Assembly: GCF_022539315.1 (NCBI RefSeq)
Contig: NC_066323.1
Coordinates: forward strand, 14,993,719-15,057,718
Reading direction: 5' to 3'
DNA length: 64,000 bases
Source: Serinus canaria
Taxonomy: Eukaryota > Chordata > Aves > Passeriformes > Fringillidae
A program made the translations under genes and the position numbers. The notes under the pieces were generated by a model. The model did not search any database. It had not been told where the DNA came from and worked only from the letters and a program-made list of their open reading frames with translations. This document shows positions 37,874 to 51,400 of this stretch, piece after piece (within the stretch, counting starts at the first letter, position 1; each line of letters begins with the position of its first letter).

Positions 37874-39611
37874 GATTTATTTGGTAGCTTTATGAATAAT
37901 GCCTTTTAGACTGTATTAAATAATCTGAGATTTTTTAAAAATGGAAGTAATGTCTTTTGTACTGAATTAAATACATCTGAGAATTTTTTTACCAGTCATA
38001 AAGCAGGAAGATGCAGCAGTTAATACAGCTCCTATTCCAAATGCTACCCTGTCTCTTTGTTTTGTCAGAAAGATTTATGAAGGAGAGCAGGGGTCATGCA
38101 CATTGCAAATGTGCTTCTGCTAAAGCAGTGTATTCCTGGAGGAATAAACACAGACAGTGCTGAATTACTTTGTCATCATTAGAAATTGTCAGAGTCCCAT
38201 AATGTTCATGAGAGCAGACAGGTTAGAACTGCACAGACCAGAAAATAAATGCTCACAATGAAAAATACATGGAACTCCTTAGTCCAGTGCACACAGCTTT
38301 CCTCTGCTGGGAGGAACCAGTGAGTGGGCTGCTGAAAAGGAGTGCAGGTTTTAGCTGCTTCAGTGGCTGCAAGGAAGGTTTGCTTGCAAAAAGACTCTGC
38401 TTGGTGTGACAATTTCTCAGTGAATGGCTAAGGAACTTCTATTTTTTTTAGAGAAATTGCTAAGTATTATAAATAATTTTCCAGAAAATGAGGAAAACAG
38501 TCTTGTAAGTATTAATGGATCATTTCAGTGCTCCAAGGGGAGGTTTCTATGCCTCACGTTTTTTGAATGTGAAAAGGGGATGTGGTAATCGCTGTCCTTT
38601 TTAAAGAAGCATGAAGATAAATCATTCATTTGGCAAATATATATCAAATAAATGCTAGTATGTTCTTGTTGCATCCTCTTCCTTATCTGTAAAGTAATTT
38701 CAAATATTAGCTTGAAAAGTTTGCTTTGGTTTTACAAGCTTAAAAGATTTTTCTGAGCACTGTTTCACTCTTGAATGATGGTCCCTTATACTCCACCAAA
38801 GCAGACAATCTTGAGGCAGTGCTGCTTGCTGGGGACGTGACTGCACTGCTCTGCTGGATCATCTGGCTTCTTTTCCTCTGAAAAATATATATACCACAGT
38901 GTAAATTGCTGTAATTTGTAGCAAAGATGTACTGTAATTATTACCAACACTGGAAATTTTAATGGGCAACATTAGCTAAATAACCTGTAGTTTTTAAAAA
39001 TAATCCTTCCTGGATTCTAGACTGAAATAATTCATTCTGAGTGATGTTTTCCTGATATCCAGAAATAATCTAGACAAGAGAGTTGTTTCATTTATAACTG
39101 GTGCCTCACAGCTTGAAGACTCAGGTGTGCCTGCCTCCAAGTCTTCCTTTGCTGCTCACAGTTCCAAACTCCTGATTTGTTTCCATTAGGACTGCAGTAA
39201 TCCTTTGTAAACCTTTGCTGTGTCACCCCTCTGAAGGATACTCAGAGTCTTCACATTTGCTGTCAGGACAGAGACCCTTTCTCTTGTCCTTTCCTGTCCA
39301 ATCTGCATCAGCAGATACAGACTGGGTTTGACTGTGCAGGGCATGTGAAGTGCAGCTCCTTGGGCCTTTCTGTGTCCCTGTGCAGAAAACAACATTTCAC
39401 TTCTCTGTCTCCAAAACAACTGAATTTTAACTGACACATGTGCTATAACCACACAGGCAGGGCGGGTAAGAAAAATGCCCTGCTGGGGCTGTGTGTTCAA
39501 CCTCCCTCATACAAGGAGATGTCCTTTCTCTGGTTTGCCAAGAGCCATCACAAGGGTTTATGGACTCTAAGGCTTTTACTGAGTAGCCAGTAAAACAATT
39601 TGTTAGGGTAA

Positions 39612-39648
39612 GTGATTTCAGTTGGGAGGGACCTACAATGATGCAACA
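39612..39648 (-). mobile_element. Possible CR1 3' tail fragment (minus)
   Basis: 'cagttgggagggacctacaa' followed by 'tgatg' resembles the reverse complement of the CR1 3' UTR block that reads ...ttgtaggtcccttccaactc.... The terminal attctatga repeats are not preserved and only about 30 bases match, so this is tentative. Confidence 0.42.
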
Positions 39649-40085
39649 TTTTCTGATGTAATTTCCACTCAGTAAAAATTCAGGTATTTAATTTTACTTT
39701 GTTATAATTGAAACTCTCCCCTGTATTTTTGGAATATATTCACTGGAGTTGGGGAAAGATGCAAGAACACCACAAAAGAAAAGAAAAACAAAATTTCTTC
39801 ACAGTTTTCTATTAAAAATATAATATGTGAGATAAAACAGATTTCCATGCTGCCATACAATGTATTTTACATTTCTGCCTCATTAGAACTTTTAAAAGAT
39901 TTTGAGATTTGGGCACCAGCCTGATTTCCATGTATCCACGAGGTGAAATATCAAACTATTCCTGGAAATATATTGTTCGTTCCTGTATTAAGTTTCTGAG
40001 AAACAATATTATTGTCCAAGGCATAATCACTCAGAATACAACAAGTAACTAATTTTGTCAGTAATTCTGGAATCTTTACTGTGTG

Positions 40086-40088
<3 letters not shown>

Positions 40089-40127
<39 letters not shown>
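40089..40127. repeat. (AT)n microsatellite, about 19 units
   Basis: An uninterrupted alternating A/T run, flanked by GTGTGTAA on the left and GTAGAG on the right. It is the longest perfect dinucleotide tract in the window and is likely length-polymorphic. Confidence 0.97.
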
Positions 40128-40130
<3 letters not shown>

Positions 40131-40190
40131 GAGATTAAGTTACAGAATCTTATCTGTAAGCCACTGCTACCAGCTCTGCAGTTTCCCTTA

Positions 40191-40246
40191 GACTCACAGA
40201 ATGGGGTTGCTTTGAAAAAGCCTCCAAGGGAAGATATCTAATTAGC
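40191..40246 (-). mobile_element. Possible degraded CR1 3' end (minus)
   Basis: 'gactcacagaatggggttg' and 'gaaaaagcctccaaggga' resemble the reverse-complemented CR1 tail (tcacagaatggtttgggttggaaaagacctccaag). Several gaps are needed and the following sequence is not recognisable as CR1. Weak call. Confidence 0.3.
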
Positions 40247-43200
40247 ACTGGTATTTTCACAGTTCTTGGGGAGCTTATTCAGATATGGCATGCAAGGTCT
40301 CCACTTAGACAACTATTCAGATCTCTCCTGTCTGAGAATTTCATGATTCTTTAGGTAACTGGAGCACCATAATGAAAATGAATACAGTTCATCTTTGAGT
40401 TCATCTTTGCCAGCTGCAAGGATGAGAATAAGAAATTGGAACCATGTGACCATTGAATAGGGATTACATCATAATGCAAGAGGGAAAAATAGAAAAAGAG
40501 GGATACTAACATAGAAAACCATGAATTTTGATAGTTTCTTGAAAATTTCTTTGTCCTAGAATCTGCCAGAACTCTCTTGAGGCTTGTTCCTGCCACTGCA
40601 CTGATCCAAAATAACAAAGAATGCAGCACTTAAAATATTTCCCTCATAGGAAATAGCTTGCTAGAGCAGGAGGCAGCTTTCTCATGTGCATTTTTCATGT
40701 CCTGCTACAAAAAGATCAAAACATTGTGACGGATGTGTATTCAGTTGAGAAATGTTAAAAATGCCACTTCTGATGTAAGACATACTTTTGATATTATATC
40801 TACTACACATCTAAAACTGTCAGGCTACAATGAAATTTGTCACCTCTATTTTACACTTGTATTAAGTGAGAACGTGACAACTGACCTCTAGTAACACCAA
40901 GTTTGACAATTCTTGTACACGTAAGTGTTACCAGAATGATTTTATAAACCAAAGCTGTCAAACACATCCTGTTGTAATCTTTTGGGAGAGAGAATGCTAT
41001 ACTGTATTTTTTAAGGCAGTATCTTTACTGTCTTACAACTCTCCTAAGGTCAGATTAAATAATTTGCAATGAATTTTGTTAGGCAGAAAAACTTGTCAGT
41101 GCTGGAACTAAGAATTGCTCTGTAGAGTTAGAGGTGCAGGAAAATCTGATTTGTAATTGAAGCCATGTATCCTTTGAAAATGAAATAGGTGATCTGAAAG
41201 TAAGCAAAGTGAAATGTTTAAAAGTACAAGAGACAAGTGATATCCTGCTAGCTTCTAACTTCAAAAGCCATGAGAGTGTGGTCCAGGCTTGTGTATGGAA
41301 TTATGAAGTTCACTTTTCCCTTTTGCACATTGGTATTTCTCCAGTCCACCTGAGCCAAAGGTTGGTGTCTGCTTGACTCCATCTTGACAGCATGAACTGA
41401 ATTCTCTGCTTAAAACTGGGCAAATGCCAGAGGACAAAGCTTAGCGGGGCTTTACATACATGCTTTACACCAAAACACCTTATAATGATTTGGGGTTTTC
41501 TGTTTTATTCCCAATAGTTTTGGGAAAGCACAGAAAAATTTCTAGATGGAATGCAAACAGACTGAAATCCCTTTGCACTCACTGAAAATAGGGAATTCTC
41601 ACTGGGAGTTGCAAGAAAAAAGAAATACCTTTTGTATGCTGAGATAAACTTTGGGTGAAATCTAAGAAAATATGCAATTTAGCACAAGGCATTTTCCCTA
41701 GAGTTTCCTATCAGAAAAAAATTATGTTAATTAGGTAGAAAAGAAAATTAATTAAGAAGAAAGGGAAAGGAACCCCACAGTGTGCAGGGCATTGCTGGGT
41801 GCCAGCTGCCATTAGTGGAAAGCAAAAAGCAGCACACCTGGACCATGTACTTCATGGAAGAAGGGGAGAGCAGTGGGAGACAAGTCACAAGCCACTGCAC
41901 TTCCAGGTCACTCACTTGATTAATTTTACAGTTTTTATCTATGTAGGAGCTCTGTATTTTAAGAGCTGCTAACATTGTATAAATGACCTGATTAATGGGT
42001 GTAACTGTGGCTCAAGCCTTTAGGAGCCTCCATATCTCAGTGCATAATCTTTTCCTTCTGCAGTCTGTCACCTGTCAGCAGTGCCTAAGGACAGACTAAA
42101 CCAGGCTTCACTCACCTGCTGGCCAGTGCTATGAGATCCTTTGTCAGAAAGCTCCTTCTGGCAGTTATTTATAGGTCAACATTTGGGTGAGCTAATTGCA
42201 GGCAGAACCCCTGGAAAGGTAACTAAACAGTTATTGCTCATGCTGTGAGGAGAAATGATTATGTGAATTACCAAATCTCATTAATGTGCTACTCTTGGAC
42301 ATTTTGAACCAGCACTTCTGCACTTGGCTTGGGGGAAGGACTGCTCTGTCAAAACTCTTGGTGAATGTCTCCATCTCTCTTTAAATTGGGGGTGATATTA
42401 CTATCCCCCTGCTGTGTTTTCAAAACTTTATTCCAAAATAGAAGTACCTTGATCTCCCTTCCTTTTCAGGGAGTTTTCCTCTGAGCATTGATACCTTACA
42501 CAGGCTCACCTATTTTATACCAGTCAGACCCTGATTCCTGAATGGCACTTTTACCTGACACCGCTGTGCTCTCTGGAGCTAAGCTCAGCTAATGTGAGCT
42601 CATTAGCAATACCTTCTCTATTCCCCAAATTCCCCTTGGTACTGATCCTAACCTCTTGAGAGTGGACTATGATCCATCCAGGTCCTTCAATTAATCCTCC
42701 CCCTTTGTGCTGAAGCCTCTTGTTACCCTGATCTTCTGGCAATTCCCTTCCCTCTGAGTGTTCCACAAACACCATGTTGGGTCTGAGCCCCAACTCCTGC
42801 TGCACTGGTGAGCACCAGACCAGGGCATTTCAGTCAGGGACTGACAAACTGCTCTGTCTGAAGCAGTGCAAAGGCAAAGGTATTCAAGTTTGTCTTTCTA
42901 AGCTGCTTTGATGCTGACACTATGAATTTGTTTTCTTGTTGTTAATACATCCTATGAACTATCATTTTATCTTTACTTCTTGCTTTATAATAATCAGAAG
43001 CTAGTTGCAGTTTGATAACATGAAGGGTGCCAGCTGGGCAGAAATGAAATTTTGCTTTGATTCAAACAGTTCTTCCTGTTAATTGTCATATGATGTTTTG
43101 GAAAAGTCTGTTAGGTTTATTTAGTTTTATTTAAGTTGTGTGTAATGCTTGCTATGCTTGACAGTCCGTTCACATCCACATGTGTAAATTCAGAGTAACT

Positions 43201-44584
43201 GCTGTAAAGCCAGTGGAATTTTACTTACTCTGAATTGTAAGAGAAAGAATAACTGCAGCTTCAAGGTTGAGTCTTTAATCATATTGACATCCAGTGGATT
43301 TGGCTATTTGGCTCTATATCAACTCCCACATTTCTTAAGCAGGTATTAATAATTAATAACTAGCTAATACAACCCAGTGATGCTCCTAACAGATTGAAAT
43401 TAGTAATCAGAGAATAAAAAAATTAAATCTTTTAGCAAGAATATTTATCTCCTTCACAATTAAGCTCCCACATGATTTTGCTCATATTTCTTCTAAAAAA
43501 CCTCTGTATTTATATGTCAATATTAGAATACATTCAAGATCAATTTACAATTCTAAAAGAAACCACATTTCTATAAAGCAACAGAGAGTGCTTAAAACAA
43601 CTCTGCAATGATCCCCTTTGGAGTATTGTGTTAAGGATTGTGAGTTTCTGATCTCAAGTGCCATCTCCATGGCTTATGAATGTTCTTTGTGACTTAGGGG
43701 TATGTTCAGATGACCTCATTTCTGATGTGACTGTCACCTTTAACATGTGGTCTTTCTGCTTGTTTGCTGTTTGATAAATGAGTCTCTGTCAACAAGACTT
43801 GGTGAAATTAGGGAACTCTTGCACTCCATGACTTCATACAAGGCTGAATAATTGGGGGTCATTCCTGGAGCTATTAAAAGAGGAAACAGTGATGTGGGAA
43901 TCCATGTCCTGACACCATAGAGTAACCTGCCTGTCAAAAATAGAAAGAGTTTAAATAAAAACAATGCAACTCACAGGAACTGCACAGAGCAGATACAAAT
44001 ACAGGTTTTCCAGCAGATGAAAAGTGGCAGTGGCAGACACAAGGAGTGTGTTTTTTAGTTTATCTGTTGTTGAACACATGCCCAAACACTGTTGCAATAT
44101 GCTGTAGCTGTAGTAAGAGACCATCCATTCAAAACAGCACTTCTACCAGCTCCAAAGGATGGATGACTTTTCCTTCTGGGGGACAAGAGTGTGTTGGTGT
44201 TTACCAATAAACAAAACTCAGGAATATTCCTACATTGCATCCAATGGGCAATGATTGCTTTCCAGCAAATAGTATTTTATTCCTAAGATGTGAAGGAAGT
44301 ACTTTGACCATGCACATACACTGTTCTCTGTCAGATCTGCTCTGCAGAAGTGTCCTTTCTTCAGGTGCTCATGTTCCCTCCAGAGCAGATGAGGGGCAGA
44401 TCACTTCCATTCTCCCACATGCTTTGCCATTATTATCCACAGGTTGTGCCTCCAGAGTCTTACAACACTGGGTAATGAAATCTGTAAGGTCACTTTACCT
44501 CTCTTTGTCTGAAAAAGAATTAACACACCTGGAGATGCTGAAAATTTAATTTTGGCATCCTTGAAATTAAATAGGGAGTGAAAT
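40247..44584. other. Non-coding unique sequence
   Basis: No gene or repeat is recognised. A minus-strand 42-base segment at 42116-42157 with a CAG|GTGAGT donor was considered as an exon and rejected for its poor acceptor. Confidence 0.5.
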
Positions 44585-44615
44585 GGGGTGGGGGAGGTGG
44601 GGGAAGGGCAAGGGG
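44585..44615 (+). other. G-quadruplex-type G-run cluster
   Basis: Within 31 bases the plus strand has runs of 4, 5, 2, 5, 3 and 4 G separated by loops of one to three bases. This satisfies the G3+N1-7 pattern with more than four runs. It stands alone in AT-rich sequence with no CpG island. Confidence 0.85.
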
Positions 44616-45036
44616 AGAGCATGGGGAATGTTTATAACCTTGTCCTTGCCAGAAAAGCTACAGGATAATCTTTCTGGGCATTATTATTGGTTGAGGTGAA
44701 CTGAATTTATGGCTCATAGTCACTTGCTTATTTTGGAAGGGTATCTGAACTCATATATATCAGAATAGAGTCCAAGACACCACTTCTGGCATTTAAATCC
44801 CATAATGAATCACAAGTTGAGGATATGATTCAATATCTTAAATTGCATTATCAGATTTGTGACTCATGGTTAATGACACTGAGTCTGGCAGGGTTCTGAA
44901 TGATGCCTTCAGGAACAACAATTTTTGATCATTTTCCTTGTGGTCAGGAGGTGAAGGTGGTGTGCACTGTGGTCACAGAGCTCTGTTACTGCACACAACC
45001 AGTCTGTTGCCAAGGAAGGGCTGTGTTTCAGAAGCA

Positions 45037-45100
45037 CTATTCTCCCTAACTCTCACTAGCAAAGAGAGCAAAGAGCTATTCTCCCTAACTCTCACTAGCA
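45037..45100 (+). repeat. Tandem duplication, 39-bp period
   Basis: A 25-base block starting CTATTCTCCCTAACTCTCAC is repeated exactly at 45037-45061 and 45076-45100. The 14-base purine-rich spacer (AAGAGAGCAAAGAG) separates the copies. The perfect match implies a recent local duplication. Confidence 0.92.
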
Positions 45101-45437
45101 GTTCCACACTATAGCAAGAATTTCAAAATGAGGTACCCTCAAAATATGGCAGGTGGGTTATTCCGTGTATATTTTGTTGCACGTAACAGTAAAAATGCTT
45201 TATATCCCTCTGTCTCCTCTGCTTCTCTGGGTACATGTCAGCAGAGAGGCAACACTTAGACTCCCCTAATCTTAGCACCAGCATCCTGGTGTAGGCATCA
45301 TTCCTTGCTAGGCTGGCCTATATCCCTACATGCTCCAGGACTGTGTGACTGGCAGGAAGTGCAAGAGAGGCCAAATGACAATGTCTCAGATGTGTGCTGC
45401 TCAGCTGGCAATGGCTGCAATAGCACAAGGAGCTGAG

Positions 45438-45464
45438 AAGAACCAAGCTTTAAGAACCAAGCTT
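45438..45464 (+). repeat. Tandem duplication, 14-bp period
   Basis: AAGAACCAAGCTT occurs at 45438-45450 and again at 45452-45464. It is a second recent slippage event within 400 bases of the 39-bp duplication. Confidence 0.9.
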
Positions 45465-48400
45465 CTTAAAGCAGGTTTTTCTAACAGGAAGAAGAAATGA
45501 ATACCAAGAAAAATGGCATTTTAAAGGAAGGAGATTAAGGAATAATCAGTTGCAACTGTGGGTACTCAGAGTATGCCTTGGAGGAAACTCAAGTGAAGAG
45601 GAAGAAAGTGAACTAACTAATTATAATATAGCAAAATTAAAGAAGTCTTTGAGTTACCTTCACAGTCCTTTTGCCAATTTGACAGGAATTATGCTGTTCT
45701 CAGTGGTATCAGAGGCTGTGCTGAGATCCAACCAACAGCAAATACTCATTTCCTAGTTTTCGTTGCATATTTAGTTATCTTCACAATGTAACCACAGGAA
45801 TGATTCCCTGGTCTCTCTAAGGACTACTGCACATTAAACTATAAAAGATGCTGTAAGTCAGGTATTGTAAAAAATGTCTGAAAGAATATGAACAGAAAGA
45901 AATTGTAAACAGCCCCTTTCTTGTGAACTTTGTCTACAGATGCTGAATGCCACAAGAAGGTCTCTGAAATCTTAAGGTCACAATTTGAGTAATACTATTC
46001 AGCAGAAGACAATGTGCTCCTAAACCTCCTTAGATGATTCAGACAATGTATAGTGCCACCCACATCTGATCTGTGTTTGGCTGAACTGCCAAAACATTAA
46101 AATCTGTGAAGAAAGCATCCTACTGAATTTAAAGTGGGTGTCCAGCTTTGAGAGAGCTGTTCTTAGACCAAACACTCCAAGCTGGGGGAAGCCTAGGACA
46201 ACTCAAAGTCTGCAGCAGGTAGCTAAAGTGGAAGTTAAATAATTTCCTCATTGCTGACTCCTGTTAAATACTAAAAAGGCACAAAGGTAGTGTGTGAAGT
46301 AGCAGAGGAAATGCAAGTTGTGAAATTCCCCACTTCATGTCATTTCAATAGAAGGTCTGTTCTTTCAAGATGCTACAGACCTGAGTCTTGAGGCAGCAGA
46401 GCACAAACACCCCTCATGGATGGCAGACCTAGTTTTTTTCTGATTCTTTCAGCTGCTGTCACTATACCACTAAAGGGGAGCCAGGATATTCTCTTGTCTC
46501 CACTTGAATGCAAGTCTTTGGCAGTAAGGTGAGGCTAGCAGGGATTTCTCTGTTGGCTTTTTTAATCATATTTAGTTGCCAGCCTTGAGACACAAACTCA
46601 TCTTTTCAACATACTTTCATTCTGAAGAACTTAAAGCTTCCCTGTAGCATTTTATTTACCATCACACCAGTATTGTGAGGGGGTCCTTCCTCTCATTAAA
46701 ATATATGATATTAAAAGAAAATGCAAAAGAGAAAAATGCATGAACAGCAAGAGTTCTATTCCAACAGGCTTTGCAGTTTTTCTAACCATTGTCCCAACCT
46801 GCCCCCAGAGAGCTCCAGGGAATATGATGCATCTATTGCTGCTGCTCTTTTGTCCTCTGACACTGATCTGTTGCCCAATAAAATATCTCTCAAAGGACAG
46901 CATGGTGTCACAGCTGGTTTAGAACCTGAGAAAACCAGCTCTTTGCATAAACAGGCTCCATCTTCCCTTTGTCCTTTTTAGGAAATGTATCCAAGGATAT
47001 ATTTTCATGATATTATCTGCTACCCAGTGCCCTCCACTTTGTGGAGGGTCACTAACACAAGTGAAGGGCGTCACGTAATGTAATATCCTCTGTTCAGCCA
47101 CCTATTTTATGTACCTTTGTACTTGTCTGAGTAGATTAGGTAAAGTACAATAATTTATAAAGAAAGAATTTTATACAAAGAAACTTTCTTTTGTAGTTTC
47201 TCTGTTCTTTTCTCTGTCATGGATCTGCTCCCTCCTACTGTAGTGAAAAGGGTACATTAAAATTAATATTCTAAGCTGGGGTGTTCAAAGCAGACTACGG
47301 CAGTAAAGTGTCCGAAAGCCACTGACATTCAATAGGAGCTAAGTCCTTAACCTCTTTGAAAATTCTTAGCCCAAATCCATTAATCCATACTTCAAAGAGA
47401 TAATATTCACCATTCAAGGAGTAATTTTCCTAACAGCCTTTTATTCTCATTTCTGACAGGCCCTTCCTCCCTAGATCCAAGCCCCCCGTTGAGGTACAAA
47501 ACCAGATTGCTTCCACGTCCCCTGTAATTCAGACCTCAGCTTTAGCTTTGGTTCTTTTGAGGCATTTGTTTTTATATCTAATGACACACAATAATTTGTG
47601 TCTAGAAAACACAAAATGGGATTCTGCAATATTGCTTTTCCATCACTATCTGGTCTCATCTGTCATTACACCTCTTAGAAATGGGTGTAACTGGGGCTTT
47701 ATAAACACACACAAGTTCACCCAGATATCTTGACTCCTTACTGGGAAAAGTGAATTCCTATATTGTGGTTTTTTGCTTATAGTCACTCCTGATATTTTGA
47801 CAAGAATTCATTTTTACCAGTCTACATCCCACTTTGTCAGCCTTTCCTTCTAAAACACAGTGCTACAACTGTGGTGACTTATCACATTATTAACTTCAGC
47901 CATTTGTACTGATTTTTCACCTCACACCCCAGCAATCATAACATGAGAAGACTTCACTGATTAAATGAATCAGGTACAGAAAATGTGATCTGACCAGAAT
48001 TTTTGCAATTAGTGATACAAATATCCTATCAGAAGGCAGATTTTAATTGCATTGAAAGTCAAAGGAAGCTGTAGTAACCAACCCTTACTGATAATCTGCT
48101 ACACTACATTGACACCTTGTGGCTGGCTCATCATAATGCAAAGTATTCACCCAGACTGGCAGGAATAAGAGTGAGTAAAACGTAACACCTGTGGGGAAAA
48201 TATTTTAATTTGAAATACTCACAGTGAATGGGAGCCTGATGAAGGGAATTGATCAAGCTCCACTTTAAATCTCAGTCTGATCCCAACCCAAACTCAAGTA
48301 TATATGTTCTTGAGTGCTGAACACAGAACCAAGACCTATACATTTCTGCTTTTCACTAAAATGTAGATCTCTGTGGGATCCAGCCTTGAAGTGTGTGCCC

Positions 48401-51400
48401 CAAGCTTACCTCAGACTGCCCTTCTGCAGCTGACATGTTGTATTTCAGCTTCCACAATGGAGATAGTGGGATAAAGAATGAACAGATTTTGTAGCAACTG
48501 TATCTGCTGCCAAAATAGACTGAGATTAAAATTACATTTACAGAAGGAAATGCAAACTTTAGAGTGTGTGTGTGAAATAACAATCTAGAAAGGTCGAGCA
48601 GAATGAAGATGCAGCATGAGCAGTCTTTTCCCCTGCCTGCCCGCTGAAGAGGAAATGGCACAGTGCAGGAAGCCTGCTTCAAACAGGCAGATGGGCTCTG
48701 ACATAAACCCGAGACAGCTCATCTGCTCAACATGGAATCATCCTGTTTGAAACCATTTTCCTACAATCTTCCTGAGAAAAACAGAACTCCAATGAATTCA
48801 CATAGGAAAGGAACTGCTGAAATGTTAATAAAGGGAAGGATTTGAAAAGGATTCAGATAAATCACTTACAAAGAGTGCTCTGGCCAGCAGTCAGTGAATC
48901 ACTGAGCAACATTCAGTGATTTCTCAGGAAGACTAAATCCATCATATGAGCCTACCCTTCCCCAAAACCCATTAAATCTGCTTTGGTTCATTCCTTTACA
49001 AACCTGGAGACTTCCTGTATCAATCAGTGCCATCACATGAAGCTGAAGTTAATTGTTTCAGTGAAGAATCACACTTGAATCATGACTTTGGTGTTCTGTG
49101 GGCAAATACTCTTCCACAAAATAAGAGCTAGTTATCAATTTTTTGAGAACGGGGGAACTGGACATCAGGGAGTCCCTCCTTTCTCCTGCTTATTTTCCCC
49201 TTGGAATAATGAGATGAGGCTGCTTGGAAGCCCTACTGTTGCCTTGGCAGAGGTGTCAGGCACCCACAGCTGGAAAGGGCATTCACACCAGGATCTATGG
49301 GGATGCTCTGGTGTCTGTGGACCTTGAACACTTCTAGGATGCCTTTGGCAAGAGTGGCTGAGCTGGGGGCAGCCTGCACTGACAGCAAGGGCCCAGTTCC
49401 AAAGTCAAGGATATGAAAGGGAGGAAGAAGAGGGTGGGAAAGATGCCTGGACTGACTTGGTCTGCAGCCATTTCTATCTCTATCCAGAACTCCACAATAC
49501 TTGTTTCAGGGTTTAGACAGTTTAAAGGTTATTAATTTCCTGTGTATAATTTTATTAATTAAGAAAAGATGTGCTCTCTGATGGTCTGACCACATGGGAG
49601 CTCACAGCTCAATTCCATGAGGATGTGGTTAGGAGTTGAGTGATTTGTGGCTCTGCCCATGGGAGAGCTTCCAGCAAAGCAAGTATCTGCTGGATAAACC
49701 CTGTCTCTTGCCATGGATTTCAGCCAAGTAGCCTCAGCTTAAGGATAGCTATTAACATTAAACAACCTGCAAAATTTTGTTCAAATTCCAGTAGACTTAA
49801 ATGACAATTCTTTAAAAAGAATTACAGTAATCTACTCATTGCCATGGAAAAAGATATAATTAAAGAAATTCCTACAGCAATAACTCAATTACATATATTT
49901 GTGTTCTAAACTGGCTTTGAAAAGGTTCTCTAAGTGAACAATTATTTACTCACTACAAAACTGTAGCTAAATGCAATAATAAGAATCCTTAATATTGCCA
50001 TGCAAGGCACTACTGGAGAAGAAACCAGTCTTTGAGGAGAAGTGTGAAGGCAATCTGTCCTAAACAAAACCTGAGACTTTGTGTCACTGCTGTTGGATGA
50101 AATTGATTCTGAACTTCTCTCACCTCTCCATAAATACTTATTGCCAGTATTCAGTAAAGGAAAAGACAGCTGAAATTACAGAACCTTTCCCCTCTGAGTT
50201 AAAGAAGGTGTGCTGTTTGGCGGAAGGTGGAAAAGGCCACCAAACATGGAAAATGTTCTTGGAAAGTCAAGAATCCAGAAGTACAGCAAAAAGCTGCAGC
50301 TGCTCTCCAGAGCAGTGAGGACACTGCACATCCCAGCAGCAGGATTCTTTCCTACTCTTATATAAGGAGTGATGTGTACAACCTGCTGCATTGCAGAGCA
50401 ACCCAGAGCTGTGGCCATTCCATGTGTTCTTTGCATTAAAAGCAGTTTTCAGTCTTAGTAAGTCTATTCTTCAATAGAATTCTTCTTGCAGCATACCCAG
50501 ACCTCTTCATCGTGGCACACTATTCCCAGCAGCCAGTTTGCACAAATGCATTGTGATTTGGAGTCTAAGGTAAATTCACTTACATACCTGTGAGCTGTCC
50601 TATGCCTGTTGTCCTCACCAACTATGGAATTTCCCAGGGATTTTAGTTTTTAAATTTACTGAGCTAGAGCAACCAAGGAAAATACTCCAGGCCACACAGA
50701 AAGTCTGTGCTAGGGAAGGTATATCAAGGTAATGCTCTAAACACAAGCAAGGTTCCCTTTTTCTTTTTTATTTTTCTCTATAAAGAACCTATGAAATATT
50801 TTCACTCCCTTTTAAATCCCTGCCTTCCTACCCTTTGGAATCCTGCCCAAACCCCTTCCTGCCTACCAGATATTCTCACATCCCCTCTGTTCTGCTCTTC
50901 AGATAACTACAGGAGTGAGCACAGCAGCTGCCTGGATGACAGCCATCAACCCAGCCCTCTCTGCTCTGTGGTTTACCCAGCTCTTGCAATGAATACATAC
51001 TGACTCATGAAAATGATAACAGATGTGAAAAAATTACAGCTTTACCACCTGTTGCTAGTGTAATGGATTTAATTACTGGCAGACAGCTTGAATTATTTTG
51101 AGACCTTTTACAAAAGGAAGATTTCTTTATCCCCTGTGGGAGATCCTTGTTGAGAAAATTGTGGTTCTATAAAGGCAATTCACTACAGGGAATAACCCTG
51201 CACCACAAACCCTCTGGTTCCTTACAGATTCCTCCCCACCAGGAATTTTCCCTTGAATTGTTCTCTGATGTGTTAATTGTTTCTTTGCCTAATTGACCTG
51301 ATGAATTTATCTCAGTTATATACTTTCAAACTGTCTTTAAACTGACCATAATTTCAGAGCTGCTTTGCCTACCATACTGGTATTCACCCTTATACTGATG

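Larger units (their letters stand above)
28868..39611. other. Non-coding unique sequence with simple repeats
   Basis: Nearly 11 kb without a recognised gene. Simple sequence includes an A-rich stretch at 29155-29212 (A16 at 29175-29190), A15 at 29945-29959, T14 at 33606-33619 and an AAAT/ATAA-rich run at 36990-37014. The reading frames at 32733-33056, 35076-35724 and 36362-36754 overlap frames on the other strand and match nothing I know. Confidence 0.55.

Noticed and set aside
42116..42157. 42-nt minus-strand segment with CAG|GTGAGT donor
   Set aside because: The acceptor has no pyrimidine tract. Joining it to distant minus-strand candidates (48436-48410 and 19502-19456) is phase-possible but rests on chance-level signals.
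48410..48436. Possible first coding exon on the minus strand (ATG to GAG|GTAAGC)
   Set aside because: It spans only nine codons, and there is no CpG island or promoter signal nearby.
50579..50680. Minus-strand unit with strong acceptor and CAG|GTATGT donor
   Set aside because: All three frames contain stops. Only a non-coding exon is possible, and nothing else supports it.
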